Position numbers and translations under genes: made by a program
Notes under the pieces: generated by a model
The model's input: the letters and a program-made list of their open reading frames with translations, nothing else
What the model was told of the DNA's origin: nothing
The model's database searches: none
Shown: in pieces, positions 52,406-60,412 of the stretch
Layout: each line of letters begins with the position of its first letter
Position numbering within the stretch: the first letter of the stretch is position 1
Assembly: GCA_016716625.1 (NCBI GenBank)
Contig: JADJVJ010000001.1
Span: 868,001 to 932,000 of the forward strand
Direction of reading: 5' to 3'
DNA length: 64,000 nucleotides
From: Nostocoides sp.
Lineage (GTDB): Bacteria; Actinomycetota; Actinomycetes; Actinomycetales; Dermatophilaceae

Positions 52406-52960
52406 ATGACCCGGATCATCGCCGGAGTGGTCGGCGGACGCACCCTTCGCACACCCCGCGGATCCAAGACCCGCCCCACGAGCGACCGGGTCCGGGAAGC
52501 GCTGTTCTCCGCGCTCGCGGCGCGAGACATTCTCACCGGGGCCCGGGTCCTCGATCTGTATGCCGGCTCCGGGGCCCTCGGCCTGGAAGCCCTCTCCCGG
52601 GGCGCGGTGTCCGCGACCTTCGTGGAGTCCGACCGCGCCACCGCTCAACTCATCGCCGACAACGCTCGCTCCCTGGCCCTGGCCGGGGCCCGGGTGGTCA
52701 GCCGCAGCGTCCTCGAGGTGCTGAGAGGCGAGCCGGTGAGCACGTACGACCTCGCCTTCCTCGACCCGCCCTACCCCCTCGGGGAGGACGAGCTCGCCGA
52801 GACCCTGAGCGCGCTCGAGCCGTGGCTCGTCCAGGAGGCGGTCGTGGTCGTGGAGCGGTCGGCGCGCTCTCCCAGCCCCCGGTGGCCCGGGGGCTGGGAG
52901 AGCGAGCGAGTCCGGCGCTACGGCGAGACCGCGCTCTGGTGGGCCGTCATGCGGCCCTGA
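52406..52960 (+). CDS. rsmD: 16S rRNA (guanine(966)-N(2))-methyltransferase
   Basis: A 184-residue Rossmann methyltransferase with GGRTLRTPRGSKTRPTSDRVREALFSAL, the SAM motif VLDLYAGSGALGLEALSRGA, and DLAFLDPPY as the catalytic N/DPPY motif. It lies four bases after recG and before coaD, as usual. A perfect 16-bp hairpin lies inside the C-terminal coding part. Its last 14 bases overlap the convergent secreted-protein gene. Confidence 0.94.
   Translation: MTRIIAGVVGGRTLRTPRGSKTRPTSDRVREALFSALAARDILTGARVLDLYAGSGALGLEALSRGAVSATFVESDRATAQLIADNARSLALAGARVVSRSVLEVLRGEPVSTYDLAFLDPPYPLGEDELAETLSALEPWLVQEAVVVVERSARSPSPRWPGGWESERVRRYGETALWWAVMRP
52865..52904. repeat. 16-bp perfect hairpin inside rsmD
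   Basis: CGCTCTCCCAGCCCCC at 52865-52880 and its exact complement at 52889-52904 around GGTGGCCC. It encodes part of RSPSPRWPGGWES. No T run follows, and whether it acts on the RNA is unknown. Confidence 0.7.
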
Positions 52961-53774
52961 CCACGAGCTGGCACGCCGTCGCACTCGAGCAGCTCAGCCG
53001 GGTCGTGCCGTCGGTCGAGGTGTAGGCCGTGCCGCCCAGGGCCCGCGAAACGGCTCCCGCGCTCGGGCCGGTGATCGACAGCCGGGCCGTCACCGGGTTG
53101 AGCGAGCTGAATCGGACGGCGCCGGTGGCGTGGAGCTCGCACGCCTGGGTGTAGGTGCTGCAGTAGACGTTGAGCTGCTCCGACCGCAACCCTCCGAGAC
53201 GCAGGGCACCGGCGAGCTCGCTGCCTTGGGCGGTCACCCGCACGGTGCGGGAGTCGGCGACGAAGGACAGGGCCCGGTCGGTCCGACTGGCGAAGCTGTC
53301 GAGCCGGCGCGGCACCAGGGTGCAGGCGGTGGTACCGCACCCGAGGGTCGAGCCACCGCTGTCGGAGAGGACCCACGACGTTCCGCCGGTGATCTGGCCG
53401 AGGGCGCTGCGAACGGTCGCCGCGGCCTGGCCGCCAAACCGGCTGGTGATCGTCGAGTCCGACCGGCTCGGTCCGGCATACGTGCACACCGCTGTGTCGC
53501 GCTCGCAGATCAGGTCGATACCGTCCGACTGGACACGCTTGACCGACACCGGAACCGGCGGGCAGGACTCGGCCCCGCATCCGTCGAAGTAGCGCAGCAC
53601 CGTGGTGACGGGCACCTGGAGTGCGGCGTACAGGGTCGTAGCGTCGGCCCCGGTGATCCGGGCCGACACCGTGGGTGGGGAGCCGTGGACCTCGACCGCC
53701 GCGAAGGCCGCCGGGGCGAGAGTCATGGCGAGGGCGCTGAAGATCGCGCCGGTGATCGTTCTCTTCAAGGGCAT
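52947..53774 (-). CDS. Secreted protein with paired cysteines and an internal duplication, unknown function
   Basis: A 275-residue exported protein. MPLKRT, a hydrophobic core and AFA give a Sec signal cleaved near residue 25. Ten cysteines come in five short pairs (CGAESC, CERDTAVC, CGTTAC, CSTYTQAC, CSSATAC), each likely a small disulfide loop. The region about 86-155 resembles 205-275: both run from a C-x6-C pair through a Ser/Thr-rich stretch to a V-S/R-ALG, a DG/SGG-T-L and a final C-x4-C. I know no family for it. AGGAG precedes the ATG by about six bases. It lies between convergent rsmD and divergent coaD, normally adjacent genes. Confidence 0.6.
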   Translation of the reverse strand: MPLKRTITGAIFSALAMTLAPAAFAAVEVHGSPPTVSARITGADATTLYAALQVPVTTVLRYFDGCGAESCPPVPVSVKRVQSDGIDLICERDTAVCTYAGPSRSDSTITSRFGGQAAATVRSALGQITGGTSWVLSDSGGSTLGCGTTACTLVPRRLDSFASRTDRALSFVADSRTVRVTAQGSELAGALRLGGLRSEQLNVYCSTYTQACELHATGAVRFSSLNPVTARLSITGPSAGAVSRALGGTAYTSTDGTTRLSCSSATACQLVVRAA

Positions 53775-53942
53775 CTGTCTCTCCTGGGATCGGGGTGGAT
53801 TGGCCGGCCCAACGTGGGCCTCACGCCACTCTCGGCGCACGCCCATGCGTGTGGCCAGGCCGGGGCACGGAACGTCACCGGGCGGTAATGCCTGCGCGCC
53901 CTCAGGAGCCGCTCACGGCGCCCACCCTGCACAATGGGCGCC

Positions 53943-54425
53943 ATGCGTACTGCTGTGTGCCCGGGCTCCTACGATCCGGTGACCGCAGGCCACCTCGACG
54001 TCATCGAGCGGGCCTGTTCCCTCTACGACGAGGTCGTCGTCGCGGTTCTGCACAACCCGGCCAAGGCCGGCACGTTCACCGTGCCCGAGCGCCTGGCCTT
54101 CCTCGAGTCGGCGCTGGCCGGGGCCGGTCCCGCCCGGGTGCGGGTCACGGCATACGCCTCGCGGCTTCTCGTCGACGTCGCCGCAGACCTCGGCGCGACG
54201 GCCATCGTCAAGGGGCTGCGCGGGGCGACCGACTTCGCCTACGAACTGCCGATGGCGCTCATGAACCGGCACCTCACTGGGGTGGAGACCGTGTTCCTTC
54301 CGGGCGATCCGACCCTCGAGCACGTCTCCAGTTCGCTCGTCAAAGAGGTATGCCGGTACGGCGGTGACGTCTCCGGCCTCGTGCCGGACGCTGTCCGCGA
54401 CGCCCTCATCGCACGGGTGAGGTGA
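53943..54425 (+). CDS. coaD: Phosphopantetheine adenylyltransferase
   Basis: A 160-residue enzyme of coenzyme A synthesis. CPGSYDPVTAGHLDVIERA holds the nucleotidyl-transfer TxGH motif, IVKGLRGATDFAYE and HVSSSLVKEVCRYGGDV are the conserved later blocks. CACAAT (53930-53935) lies seven bases before the ATG at 53943, giving a leaderless start. Confidence 0.96.
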   Translation: MRTAVCPGSYDPVTAGHLDVIERACSLYDEVVVAVLHNPAKAGTFTVPERLAFLESALAGAGPARVRVTAYASRLLVDVAADLGATAIVKGLRGATDFAYELPMALMNRHLTGVETVFLPGDPTLEHVSSSLVKEVCRYGGDVSGLVPDAVRDALIARVR

Positions 54426-54535
54426 CCGCCAGGATCCCGCGGTTTGGGGCAGCGCTGCCGAACGGGTAGCCTTGACCCTCGGTCTGTGTCCATGTGCTCG
54501 GGCCGATCCAACAAACCGGACAACCCCTTCAGGCG

Positions 54536-55111
54536 ATGACTCGACTCGACCCCAGGTCCCCGATGGTGCTCGACACCAAACTCGTGGGCCGCCGGGCCGG
54601 GTCGATGCATGAACTGGAGCGTTCGGTCGAGACGCCGGAAGACTTCGGCACGGACGTCCTCAGTGTCGCCCCAGGAGACCCCCTGGAGCTCACGCTGCGG
54701 ATGGAGTCCGTGGTCGAGGGAGTCCTCGTCACCGGGTCGGTGCGTGCCGTGGCGACCGGTGCTTGCGTGCGGTGCCTGGACCCGGTCCGCCATCCGGTGG
54801 ACGGGGCCTTCCAGGAGCTGTTCGCCTACGCCGATCGACACGCCCACCACCAGGAGGTGGGGGATGTGGATGCAGCCGAGGAGCTCCTCGTCGAGGACGG
54901 TCTCATCGACCTCGAGCCGGTGCTCCGGGACACGGTGGTGCCTGCACTGCCGTTCCAACCGGTGTGCCGGCCCGATTGCCCCGGGCTGTGCTCCGAGTGC
55001 GGGATTCCGCTCGCGGAGGACAGCGGCCACCACCATGACGTGATCGACCCCCGATGGGCGGCACTCTCGGCACTCGCCGAGAGCACCGAGAAGACAGAGA
55101 AGAGGACCTGA
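54536..55111 (+). CDS. DUF177 (YceD-like) protein
   Basis: A 191-residue protein of the YceD/DUF177 family, normally found just before rpmF. It has the LDPRSPMVLDT start, VRCLDPV, and the C-terminal CRPDCPGLCSECG cysteine cluster. In other bacteria the family is linked to 23S rRNA or ribosome assembly. ATG at 54536 restores the usual N-terminus; an in-frame GTG at 54494 is possible, and TAGCCT at about 54467 may be the promoter. rpmF starts one base after the stop. Confidence 0.85.
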   Translation: MTRLDPRSPMVLDTKLVGRRAGSMHELERSVETPEDFGTDVLSVAPGDPLELTLRMESVVEGVLVTGSVRAVATGACVRCLDPVRHPVDGAFQELFAYADRHAHHQEVGDVDAAEELLVEDGLIDLEPVLRDTVVPALPFQPVCRPDCPGLCSECGIPLAEDSGHHHDVIDPRWAALSALAESTEKTEKRT

Positions 55112-55112
55112 C

Positions 55113-55307
55113 GTGGCTGTTCCGAAGCGGAAGATGTCGCGCTCCAACACGCGCTCGCGCCGGGCCAACTGGAAGGCCACGGCCGTCCCGACGACGGCCT
55201 GCCCCCAGTGCAAGGCCGAGAAGCTCTCGCACCAGGCGTGCCCGTCCTGTGGCGCGTACAAGGGCCGACACTACGGTGTCGCCGAGCGCGCCGAGCACCA
55301 GGGCTGA
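55113..55307 (+). CDS. rpmF: 50S ribosomal protein L32
   Basis: A 64-residue protein starting VAVPKRKMSRSNTRSRRANW with a zinc ribbon CPQC...CPSC. It follows the DUF177 gene by one base and precedes rnc by 19 bases, so the three genes probably share a transcript. Confidence 0.97.
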   Translation: MAVPKRKMSRSNTRSRRANWKATAVPTTACPQCKAEKLSHQACPSCGAYKGRHYGVAERAEHQG

Positions 55308-55326
55308 CGACCCCCCAAGGTCACCC

Positions 55327-56094
55327 ATGACCAAGGGTGCCCAGGACTCCGGTCTGCAGCCGTTGCGGCCCGTCGAAGAGCTCGTCCGCGAGCTTGAGGA
55401 CGTGACCCTGTCTCGGCTCACCCCGGAGGAGTTGTCGCGCGCCCTGACCCACCGCTCCTACGCGTACGAGTGTGGCGGTCTGCCGCACAACGAGCGCCTG
55501 GAGTTCCTCGGCGACTCCGTCCTCGGACTCGTCGTGACGACGACTCTCTTCGACACCCATCCGGACACCTCCGAGGGACAGCTCGCCAAGCTGCGGGCGG
55601 CCGTGGTCAACATGCGGGCGCTGGCGGCGGCCGGTCGGGCGCTCGGCGTCGGCGACTTCGTCCTCCTCGGCCGCGGTGAGGAGAGCACCGGCGGGCGCGA
55701 CAAGGACTCGATCCTCGCCGACACCGTCGAAGCCCTCATCGGGGCCGTGTACGTGAGCGCCGGTCTTCAGGCCGCCGACCGCCTCGTCCACCATCTGCTC
55801 GACCCGCTCATCCGGCAGTCCGCGAACCTCGGTGCCGGCCTGGACTGGAAGACCAGCCTCCAGGAGATCACCTCCCGGCACAGCCTCGGGCCCCCGGAGT
55901 ACCGGATCACCGAGGAGGGGCCCGAGCATGCCAAGGTGTTCGAGTCGGCCGTGAGTGTCGGCGGCACGGTCTTCGGGACAGGGTCCGGCCGGACCAAGAA
56001 GATCGCCGAGCAGGAGGCAGCTGCCCAGGCGTGGGAGGCCCTGCGCCTCGCCCACGAGCCCGAGCCGGAGCCCGAGCACGAGCCCGGCGAGTGA
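55327..56094 (+). CDS. rnc: Ribonuclease III
   Basis: A 255-residue double-strand RNase. HNERLEFLGDSVLGLVV is the catalytic signature near residue 53, with DKDSILADTVEALIGAVY the second acidic site. The C-terminal dsRNA-binding domain has DWKTSLQEITSRH, PEYRITEEGPEHAKVFES and SGRTKKIAEQEAAAQAW. The tail is Glu/Pro-rich. It lies between rpmF and mutM in the usual order. Confidence 0.96.
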   Translation: MTKGAQDSGLQPLRPVEELVRELEDVTLSRLTPEELSRALTHRSYAYECGGLPHNERLEFLGDSVLGLVVTTTLFDTHPDTSEGQLAKLRAAVVNMRALAAAGRALGVGDFVLLGRGEESTGGRDKDSILADTVEALIGAVYVSAGLQAADRLVHHLLDPLIRQSANLGAGLDWKTSLQEITSRHSLGPPEYRITEEGPEHAKVFESAVSVGGTVFGTGSGRTKKIAEQEAAAQAWEALRLAHEPEPEPEHEPGE

Positions 56095-56109
56095 GCGGAT
56101 CGGCTTTCC

Positions 56110-56982
56110 GTGCCTGAGCTGCCCGAGGTCGAGGTGGTCCGTCGCGGCCTACAGGACCACGTCCTCGGCCGCACGCTCCGTTCGCTGGAGCTCCGCGGCC
56201 CGCGTGTTGCCCGGCGGCACCTGCCCGGGCCCGGTGACCTCATCGCCCGCGTGACCGACCGCACCGTCACCGCCGTATGCCGTCGCGGCAAGTACCTCTG
56301 GCTCGTCCTGTCCTCGCCCGCTGACGACGACATCGCCCTCCTGCTCCATCTCGGGATGTCCGGTCAGCTCTTGGTTCAACCGCCGGATGCGCCGCAGGAG
56401 AAGCATCTGCATGCGATCTTCCGCTTCGCCGACGGCGGCAGCGAGGTCCGGTTCGTCGACCAGCGGACCTTCGGCGGCCTTGCGCTGGCCGAGCCCGGCG
56501 GAGACGGCATACCGAGCACGATCGGGCACATCGCCCCGGACCCGTTCGACCCCGCCTTCGACGAGACCGCGGCCGTCGCGAACATCACGCGGCGGACCAG
56601 CGCCATTAAACGGGTTCTGCTTGACCAGCGGGTGGTCTCCGGGATCGGCAACATCTATGCCGACGAAGCGTTGTGGCGGGCCCGCATCCACGGGGCACGG
56701 CCGGCCGACACGCTCACCAAGCCGGCGATCCGGCGGGTGCTCGGGCATGCCCGGGACGTCATGGCCGAGGCGCTGACGCAGGGCGGCACGAGTTTCGATG
56801 ACCTCTATGTGCACGTCAACGGCGCGTCCGGGTACTTCGACCGTTCACTCGCGGCGTACGGGCAGACAGGGCGTCCCTGCGGCCGCTGCGGGACGCCGAT
56901 CGTGCGCGACCACTTCATGAACCGCTCGTCCTTCTTCTGCCCCCGTTGCCAACTTGCGCCACGCCATCGCGCCCGTCCCTGA
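56110..56982 (+). CDS. mutM: Formamidopyrimidine-DNA glycosylase
   Basis: A 290-residue base-excision repair enzyme for oxidised guanine. The N-terminal PELPEVE carries the catalytic Pro and Glu, K61 in RRGKYLW is the lesion-contacting Lys, VVSGIGNIYADEALWRA is the helix-two-turn-helix, and CGRCG...CPRC is the zinc finger. The GTG start makes Pro2 the N-terminal residue. It is followed by convergent vapBC. Confidence 0.96.
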   Translation: MPELPEVEVVRRGLQDHVLGRTLRSLELRGPRVARRHLPGPGDLIARVTDRTVTAVCRRGKYLWLVLSSPADDDIALLLHLGMSGQLLVQPPDAPQEKHLHAIFRFADGGSEVRFVDQRTFGGLALAEPGGDGIPSTIGHIAPDPFDPAFDETAAVANITRRTSAIKRVLLDQRVVSGIGNIYADEALWRARIHGARPADTLTKPAIRRVLGHARDVMAEALTQGGTSFDDLYVHVNGASGYFDRSLAAYGQTGRPCGRCGTPIVRDHFMNRSSFFCPRCQLAPRHRARP

Positions 56983-57000
56983 TCACCCCGAGCTGCTCGG

Positions 57001-57405
57001 TCATCCGTCGAGGCGTTGGACCGGTTGTTGGGTCAACTCAGCGATCACGTCGAAGTCCTTGTCGAGGTGGAGGACGGTTCGTCCCGACAGTTCTGCGGTG
57101 GCTGCGATCAGCAGGTCGGGAAGGGAAGGCGCCCGATGGAGACCGCGTTGGGCCAGCAAGTGCTGCACCTCCACCGCCCGGTCTTCCATGGCAGGGGTCA
57201 GGTACTCGACGGGCATGGCGGCCACCGGAGGAAGTTCCATGGCGCGCGCAAGTTCCGTGGCCGAACGAGCCGCATAGCCGACCTCGAGGAGGGTCACGGT
57301 CGAGATGGCGACCACGCCGAGCTCGATCCGGCTGGCCCATTCGCCCGCATCAGGGCTGGCGCCCAGCCGAACGAGGGCGGACTTGTCGATCAGCCAACTG
57401 CTCAT
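57001..57405 (-). CDS. vapC: PIN-domain toxin (VapC-like)
   Basis: A 134-residue PIN-domain ribonuclease. Acidic metal ligands are seen as D7 in WLIDKSAL, E in VTLLEVGYA, D in LPDLLIAATA, and D in LHLDKDFDVIA. Such toxins cut tRNA or rRNA. Its ATG overlaps the antitoxin stop by four bases. The pair lies between mutM and the acyltransferase/acyP genes, in a place where mutM and smc-region genes are often close. Confidence 0.92.
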   Translation of the reverse strand: MSSWLIDKSALVRLGASPDAGEWASRIELGVVAISTVTLLEVGYAARSATELARAMELPPVAAMPVEYLTPAMEDRAVEVQHLLAQRGLHRAPSLPDLLIAATAELSGRTVLHLDKDFDVIAELTQQPVQRLDG

Positions 57406-57623
57406 GACCAGGCGTCTCGCATCACATCGGGATCTGCGAGGTCAGGCAGCATCGTCGCCAAGGCGGTCAGGTCGGCGCGGGTGACCGAGCAGTGGGCTCG
57501 GGCCGCCTGCTCGTGAAGTCGCCGCCGCAGGTACTCCGTGCGTGTCAGGCCGGCGCGCCTGGCCTGCTCGTCCAGCAGCCTCAGATCCTCGGCAGGCACG
57601 TCACGGATCAACACATCGGGCAT
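57402..57623 (-). CDS. vapB: VapB-type antitoxin, ribbon-helix-helix
   Basis: A 73-residue protein with an N-terminal strand (PDVLIRDVP) and two helices typical of ribbon-helix-helix repressors (EDLRLLDEQARRAGLTRTEYLRRRLHEQ). The C-terminal part should bind the toxin. A strong AGGAGGAGG precedes the ATG. It would bind its own promoter together with VapC. Confidence 0.9.
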   Translation of the reverse strand: MPDVLIRDVPAEDLRLLDEQARRAGLTRTEYLRRRLHEQAARAHCSVTRADLTALATMLPDLADPDVMRDAWS

Positions 57624-57669
57624 GGGACCACCTCCTCCTCGATATCAGTTGATAGCGGCCTCTGGATCC

Positions 57670-57708
57670 ACCGGGCTTGCGGGCGGGGGGTCCACCCGCA
57701 AGCCCGGT
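57670..57708 (-). terminator. Terminator hairpin after the acyltransferase gene
   Basis: A perfect 14-bp stem, ACCGGGCTTGCGGG and its complement, with an 11-base loop. It lies between the stop of the leftward acyltransferase gene and vapB, isolating vapBC. No clear T run. Confidence 0.6.
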
Positions 57709-57714
57709 TGACCC

Positions 57715-59640
57715 CTACGGCCCCGGCACCGGCTTGAGCGTGACCGGCTTCCCGGTGAGTCGGAGGGAGAGGTCGGCGAACGCCTGCCGGATGACCTTGC
57801 TGTAGAGATGCGCGCCCCTGATGGAGCTGTGGATCCCGTCCGACTGGAGATTGCCGGAGGTACCGACAAGGGCCGCATGCCAGTCGGCGATGGCCACGTT
57901 GGGGTGCCGCGCAGCGATCGCACGCAGGGCGGCATTGTCCGTGGCGATCCGTGAGAACCGGCCGTGCAGGGTGAGGATGACGACCATTCGGTCCGGGCCG
58001 AGAGCGGTAATGGTCTTCTCGACGGCAGCAGCGTCGACGCCGCCGTTGGTGCCCAGGCCGAGGATGACGGCGCGGCGCATCGTCGCCGCTCGCGTGCTGG
58101 CGACGGCCAGGCCCTGGCGCCAACGACGGTTGCTCTCGGCGTCGATCCGGATCCCGGGAAAGTAGGCCCGCAGCGCGTGAACCGCACCCACCATGAGCGA
58201 GTCCCCGACAGCGTCGATCTCCTGACCCGTCGGCATCGTGAACCCTGGGCGAGCAACCGGCCCGGAGCTGGCGGTGGGCGTGGGTGTCGTCCGGGGGGTG
58301 CTGGTGGCGACCGGACCCGGCAGGGTCGCGGCCGCGGCGTTGGCCGTGATGAGGTCCTCGGTCGACGTGCGCTCCGGGGCGGTGAGCACGACCGCCACGA
58401 GGGCCAGGACAGCGGCGAGCGCGGTCCCGGCGACGAGCCGTCCCCGCCACGCAGCGCCGTGCCAGGCCCAGGCCCGCAGCGCCGAAGCGACCCCGCGGAA
58501 TCCGTGGCGGCGCACGGGGGTCTCCAGGAACCGGTAGGACAGGTCGGCGACCGCGACCGTGGTCACCAGGGCGAACCCTCGGGTCCACAGGTATGCCGGT
58601 GAGCCGGGCTCAACGGCATACTCCGCCGACACCAGGAGAACGACCGGCCAATGCCACAGGTAGAGCCCGTAGGACCGTTCCCCGATCCAACGCAGCGGGG
58701 GGAGTTCGAGCGCTTGCCGCAACCGTCCCGGCCGGTCGACCGCCGCGAGGATGAGGACGCCGGTCAGCAGGCTGATGAGCAGGATGCCCCCGCGGAAGGT
58801 CAGCGGGCTGGACTCCTCCAGGGTGAGGAGCCCGACCGCGAGGGTGATCAGGCTGCCCCCGATGACCGCTCGGCGGTGCTTCTCCCAGAGGGCGCTTCGG
58901 GTGCCGGCCCGGGATGGGCCGAGCAGGAGCATCGCCAGGGCCGCGCCGATCATAAGCCCACTGAGGTGGGTGTCGGTGCCGTAGTAGACCCGGGTGGGAG
59001 CTTCCGGGTCCAGACGCAGAGCCATGAGCGCCGCGGAGAGGCCCGCAACCCCGGCGAGGAGGGCTGCGCGGGCGGCTGCTCGGGGGAACGCCGCGAGCAA
59101 TCCGAGGCAGGCCAGCGGCCAGAACAGATAGAACTGCTCCTCGACCGCGAGCGACCAGAAGGTGAGGAAAAGCTGCGGGCTGGTCGAGGAGAAGTAGTCG
59201 GTCCCGGCGGAGATCTCCACCCAGTTCGTGGTGAAGGTCAGCGCGCCGAGGAGCTGCCGGCCGACTCCGACCAGCAGGTCAGTCTCGACAAGACGGGCGA
59301 GCAGGGTGCTCGCGAGGACGCACGCGATAAGGGCGGGCAGCAAGCGCCGGGCACGGCGGAGCCAGAAGCCCGGCAGATCGACCCGCCCCGTGCGGGCGCG
59401 CTCGCGGACCAGGAGGCTGGTGATGAGGAACCCCGAGATGACGAAGAAGATGTCGACGCCGAGGAAACCGCCGGGGAGCCACCGAGGGTCCAGGTGGTAG
59501 GCGAGGACGGCGAGGATCGCCACCGCGCGCAGGCCATCCAGTCCAGGCAGGTGTCGAGGCGCCCCGGGGCGCGCTGGCCGTGGGGCGGCCTGAGACAGCG
59601 GGCCGACCGCCGCGGGAACAGGCCGGGACACGACCGTCAT
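57715..59640 (-). CDS. Acyltransferase-3/SGNH fusion, OatA-like peptidoglycan or glycan O-acyltransferase
   Basis: A 641-residue membrane enzyme. The N-terminal acyltransferase-3 domain has LPGLDGLRAVAILAVLAYH, GVDIFFVISGFLITSLL, SPQLFLTFWSLAVEEQFYLFWP, about ten membrane segments and SYGLYLWHWPV. A Thr/Pro linker near residue 460 leads to an extracellular SGNH domain with GDSLMVGAV, GLGTNGG and DGIHSS. OatA-type proteins move acetyl groups across the membrane onto peptidoglycan or other glycans. TACTCT (59647-59652) is six bases before the ATG. It is divergent from acyP. Confidence 0.88.
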   Translation of the reverse strand: MTVVSRPVPAAVGPLSQAAPRPARPGAPRHLPGLDGLRAVAILAVLAYHLDPRWLPGGFLGVDIFFVISGFLITSLLVRERARTGRVDLPGFWLRRARRLLPALIACVLASTLLARLVETDLLVGVGRQLLGALTFTTNWVEISAGTDYFSSTSPQLFLTFWSLAVEEQFYLFWPLACLGLLAAFPRAAARAALLAGVAGLSAALMALRLDPEAPTRVYYGTDTHLSGLMIGAALAMLLLGPSRAGTRSALWEKHRRAVIGGSLITLAVGLLTLEESSPLTFRGGILLISLLTGVLILAAVDRPGRLRQALELPPLRWIGERSYGLYLWHWPVVLLVSAEYAVEPGSPAYLWTRGFALVTTVAVADLSYRFLETPVRRHGFRGVASALRAWAWHGAAWRGRLVAGTALAAVLALVAVVLTAPERTSTEDLITANAAAATLPGPVATSTPRTTPTPTASSGPVARPGFTMPTGQEIDAVGDSLMVGAVHALRAYFPGIRIDAESNRRWRQGLAVASTRAATMRRAVILGLGTNGGVDAAAVEKTITALGPDRMVVILTLHGRFSRIATDNAALRAIAARHPNVAIADWHAALVGTSGNLQSDGIHSSIRGAHLYSKVIRQAFADLSLRLTGKPVTLKPVPGP

Positions 59641-59716
59641 ACCGACAGAGTAGGGACGGGTGAGGCAGATGTGATGGTAGGCGCGCCCGTGACAGGTGTT
59701 CACTAGAGTGACATTT

Positions 59717-60064
59717 GTGAGTATGCCGTCGCCCCCCGAGTCGGAACCGGGCTTAGAACTGGGCTCGGAACCGGCCACGGACAGGGTCCGAGTCACGGTC
59801 TTCGTCCGCGGCGCGGTCCAGGGAGTCGGCTTCCGCTGGTGGACCCGGGCCCGGGCGCTCGAACTCGGACTGGTCGGTCACGCCCGGAACACCGCCACCG
59901 GCCGGGTCGAGGTCGTCGCCGAGGGCCCGCGGGACGCGGTCCTGGCCCTGCTCGGCCTCCTGAGCGAGAGCCCCTCGACTACCGGACGGCCCGGTCGGGT
60001 CGCGGGTGTCTCGGCGCCGCTCTGGGCCCAGCCCCACGGGGTGGACGGCTTCCCCGAGAAGTAG
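59717..60064 (+). CDS. acyP: Acylphosphatase
   Basis: A 115-residue protein whose core has VFVRGAVQGVGFRWWTRARALEL, with the catalytic Arg in GVGFR, and GHARNTATGRVEVVAEG with the catalytic Asn. It splits acyl phosphates. GTG at 59717 follows TAGAGT (59704-59709) by seven bases, which settles the start and leaves an unconserved acidic N-terminus of about 30 residues. The neighbours mutM and smc are its usual ones. Confidence 0.92.
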   Translation: MSMPSPPESEPGLELGSEPATDRVRVTVFVRGAVQGVGFRWWTRARALELGLVGHARNTATGRVEVVAEGPRDAVLALLGLLSESPSTTGRPGRVAGVSAPLWAQPHGVDGFPEK

Positions 60065-60087
60065 CCCCGGCGGCATACGATGACGCC

Positions 60088-60378
60088 GTGAGCGAGACTC
60101 CCGTGGAGCTGAGCCGGCTGCGCTCGAGCATCGACAACATCGACGCCGCGCTAGTGCACCTGCTCGCGGAACGCTTCAAGGCAACCCAGCAGGTCGGCGA
60201 GCTCAAGGCGCTCCTCGGTCTGCCCCCCGCGGACCCGGCGCGCGAGGAGCGTCAGATCACCCGGCTCCGCGGGCTCGCCGACGAGGCCGGGCTCGATCCG
60301 CATTTCGCGGAGAAGTTCCTCGGGTTCATCATCGCCGAGGTCATCCGACACCACGAAGCGATCGCCTCCGCGGACTGA
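60088..60378 (+). CDS. Chorismate mutase (AroQ type)
   Basis: A 96-residue all-helical protein with LSRLRSSIDNIDAALVHLLAERFKATQQVGELKALLGL and ERQITRLRGLA, then AEKFLGFIIAEVIRHHEAIA. The Arg, Lys and Gln/Glu of AroQ active sites are in place. It converts chorismate to prephenate for Phe and Tyr; alone it is a low-activity form that may work with DAHP synthase. TACGAT (60076-60081) lies six bases before the GTG. Confidence 0.88.
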   Translation: MSETPVELSRLRSSIDNIDAALVHLLAERFKATQQVGELKALLGLPPADPAREERQITRLRGLADEAGLDPHFAEKFLGFIIAEVIRHHEAIASAD

Positions 60379-60412
60379 GCCGGCGGGCACACCTGCCGGT
60401 AGAGTCGGCGCG

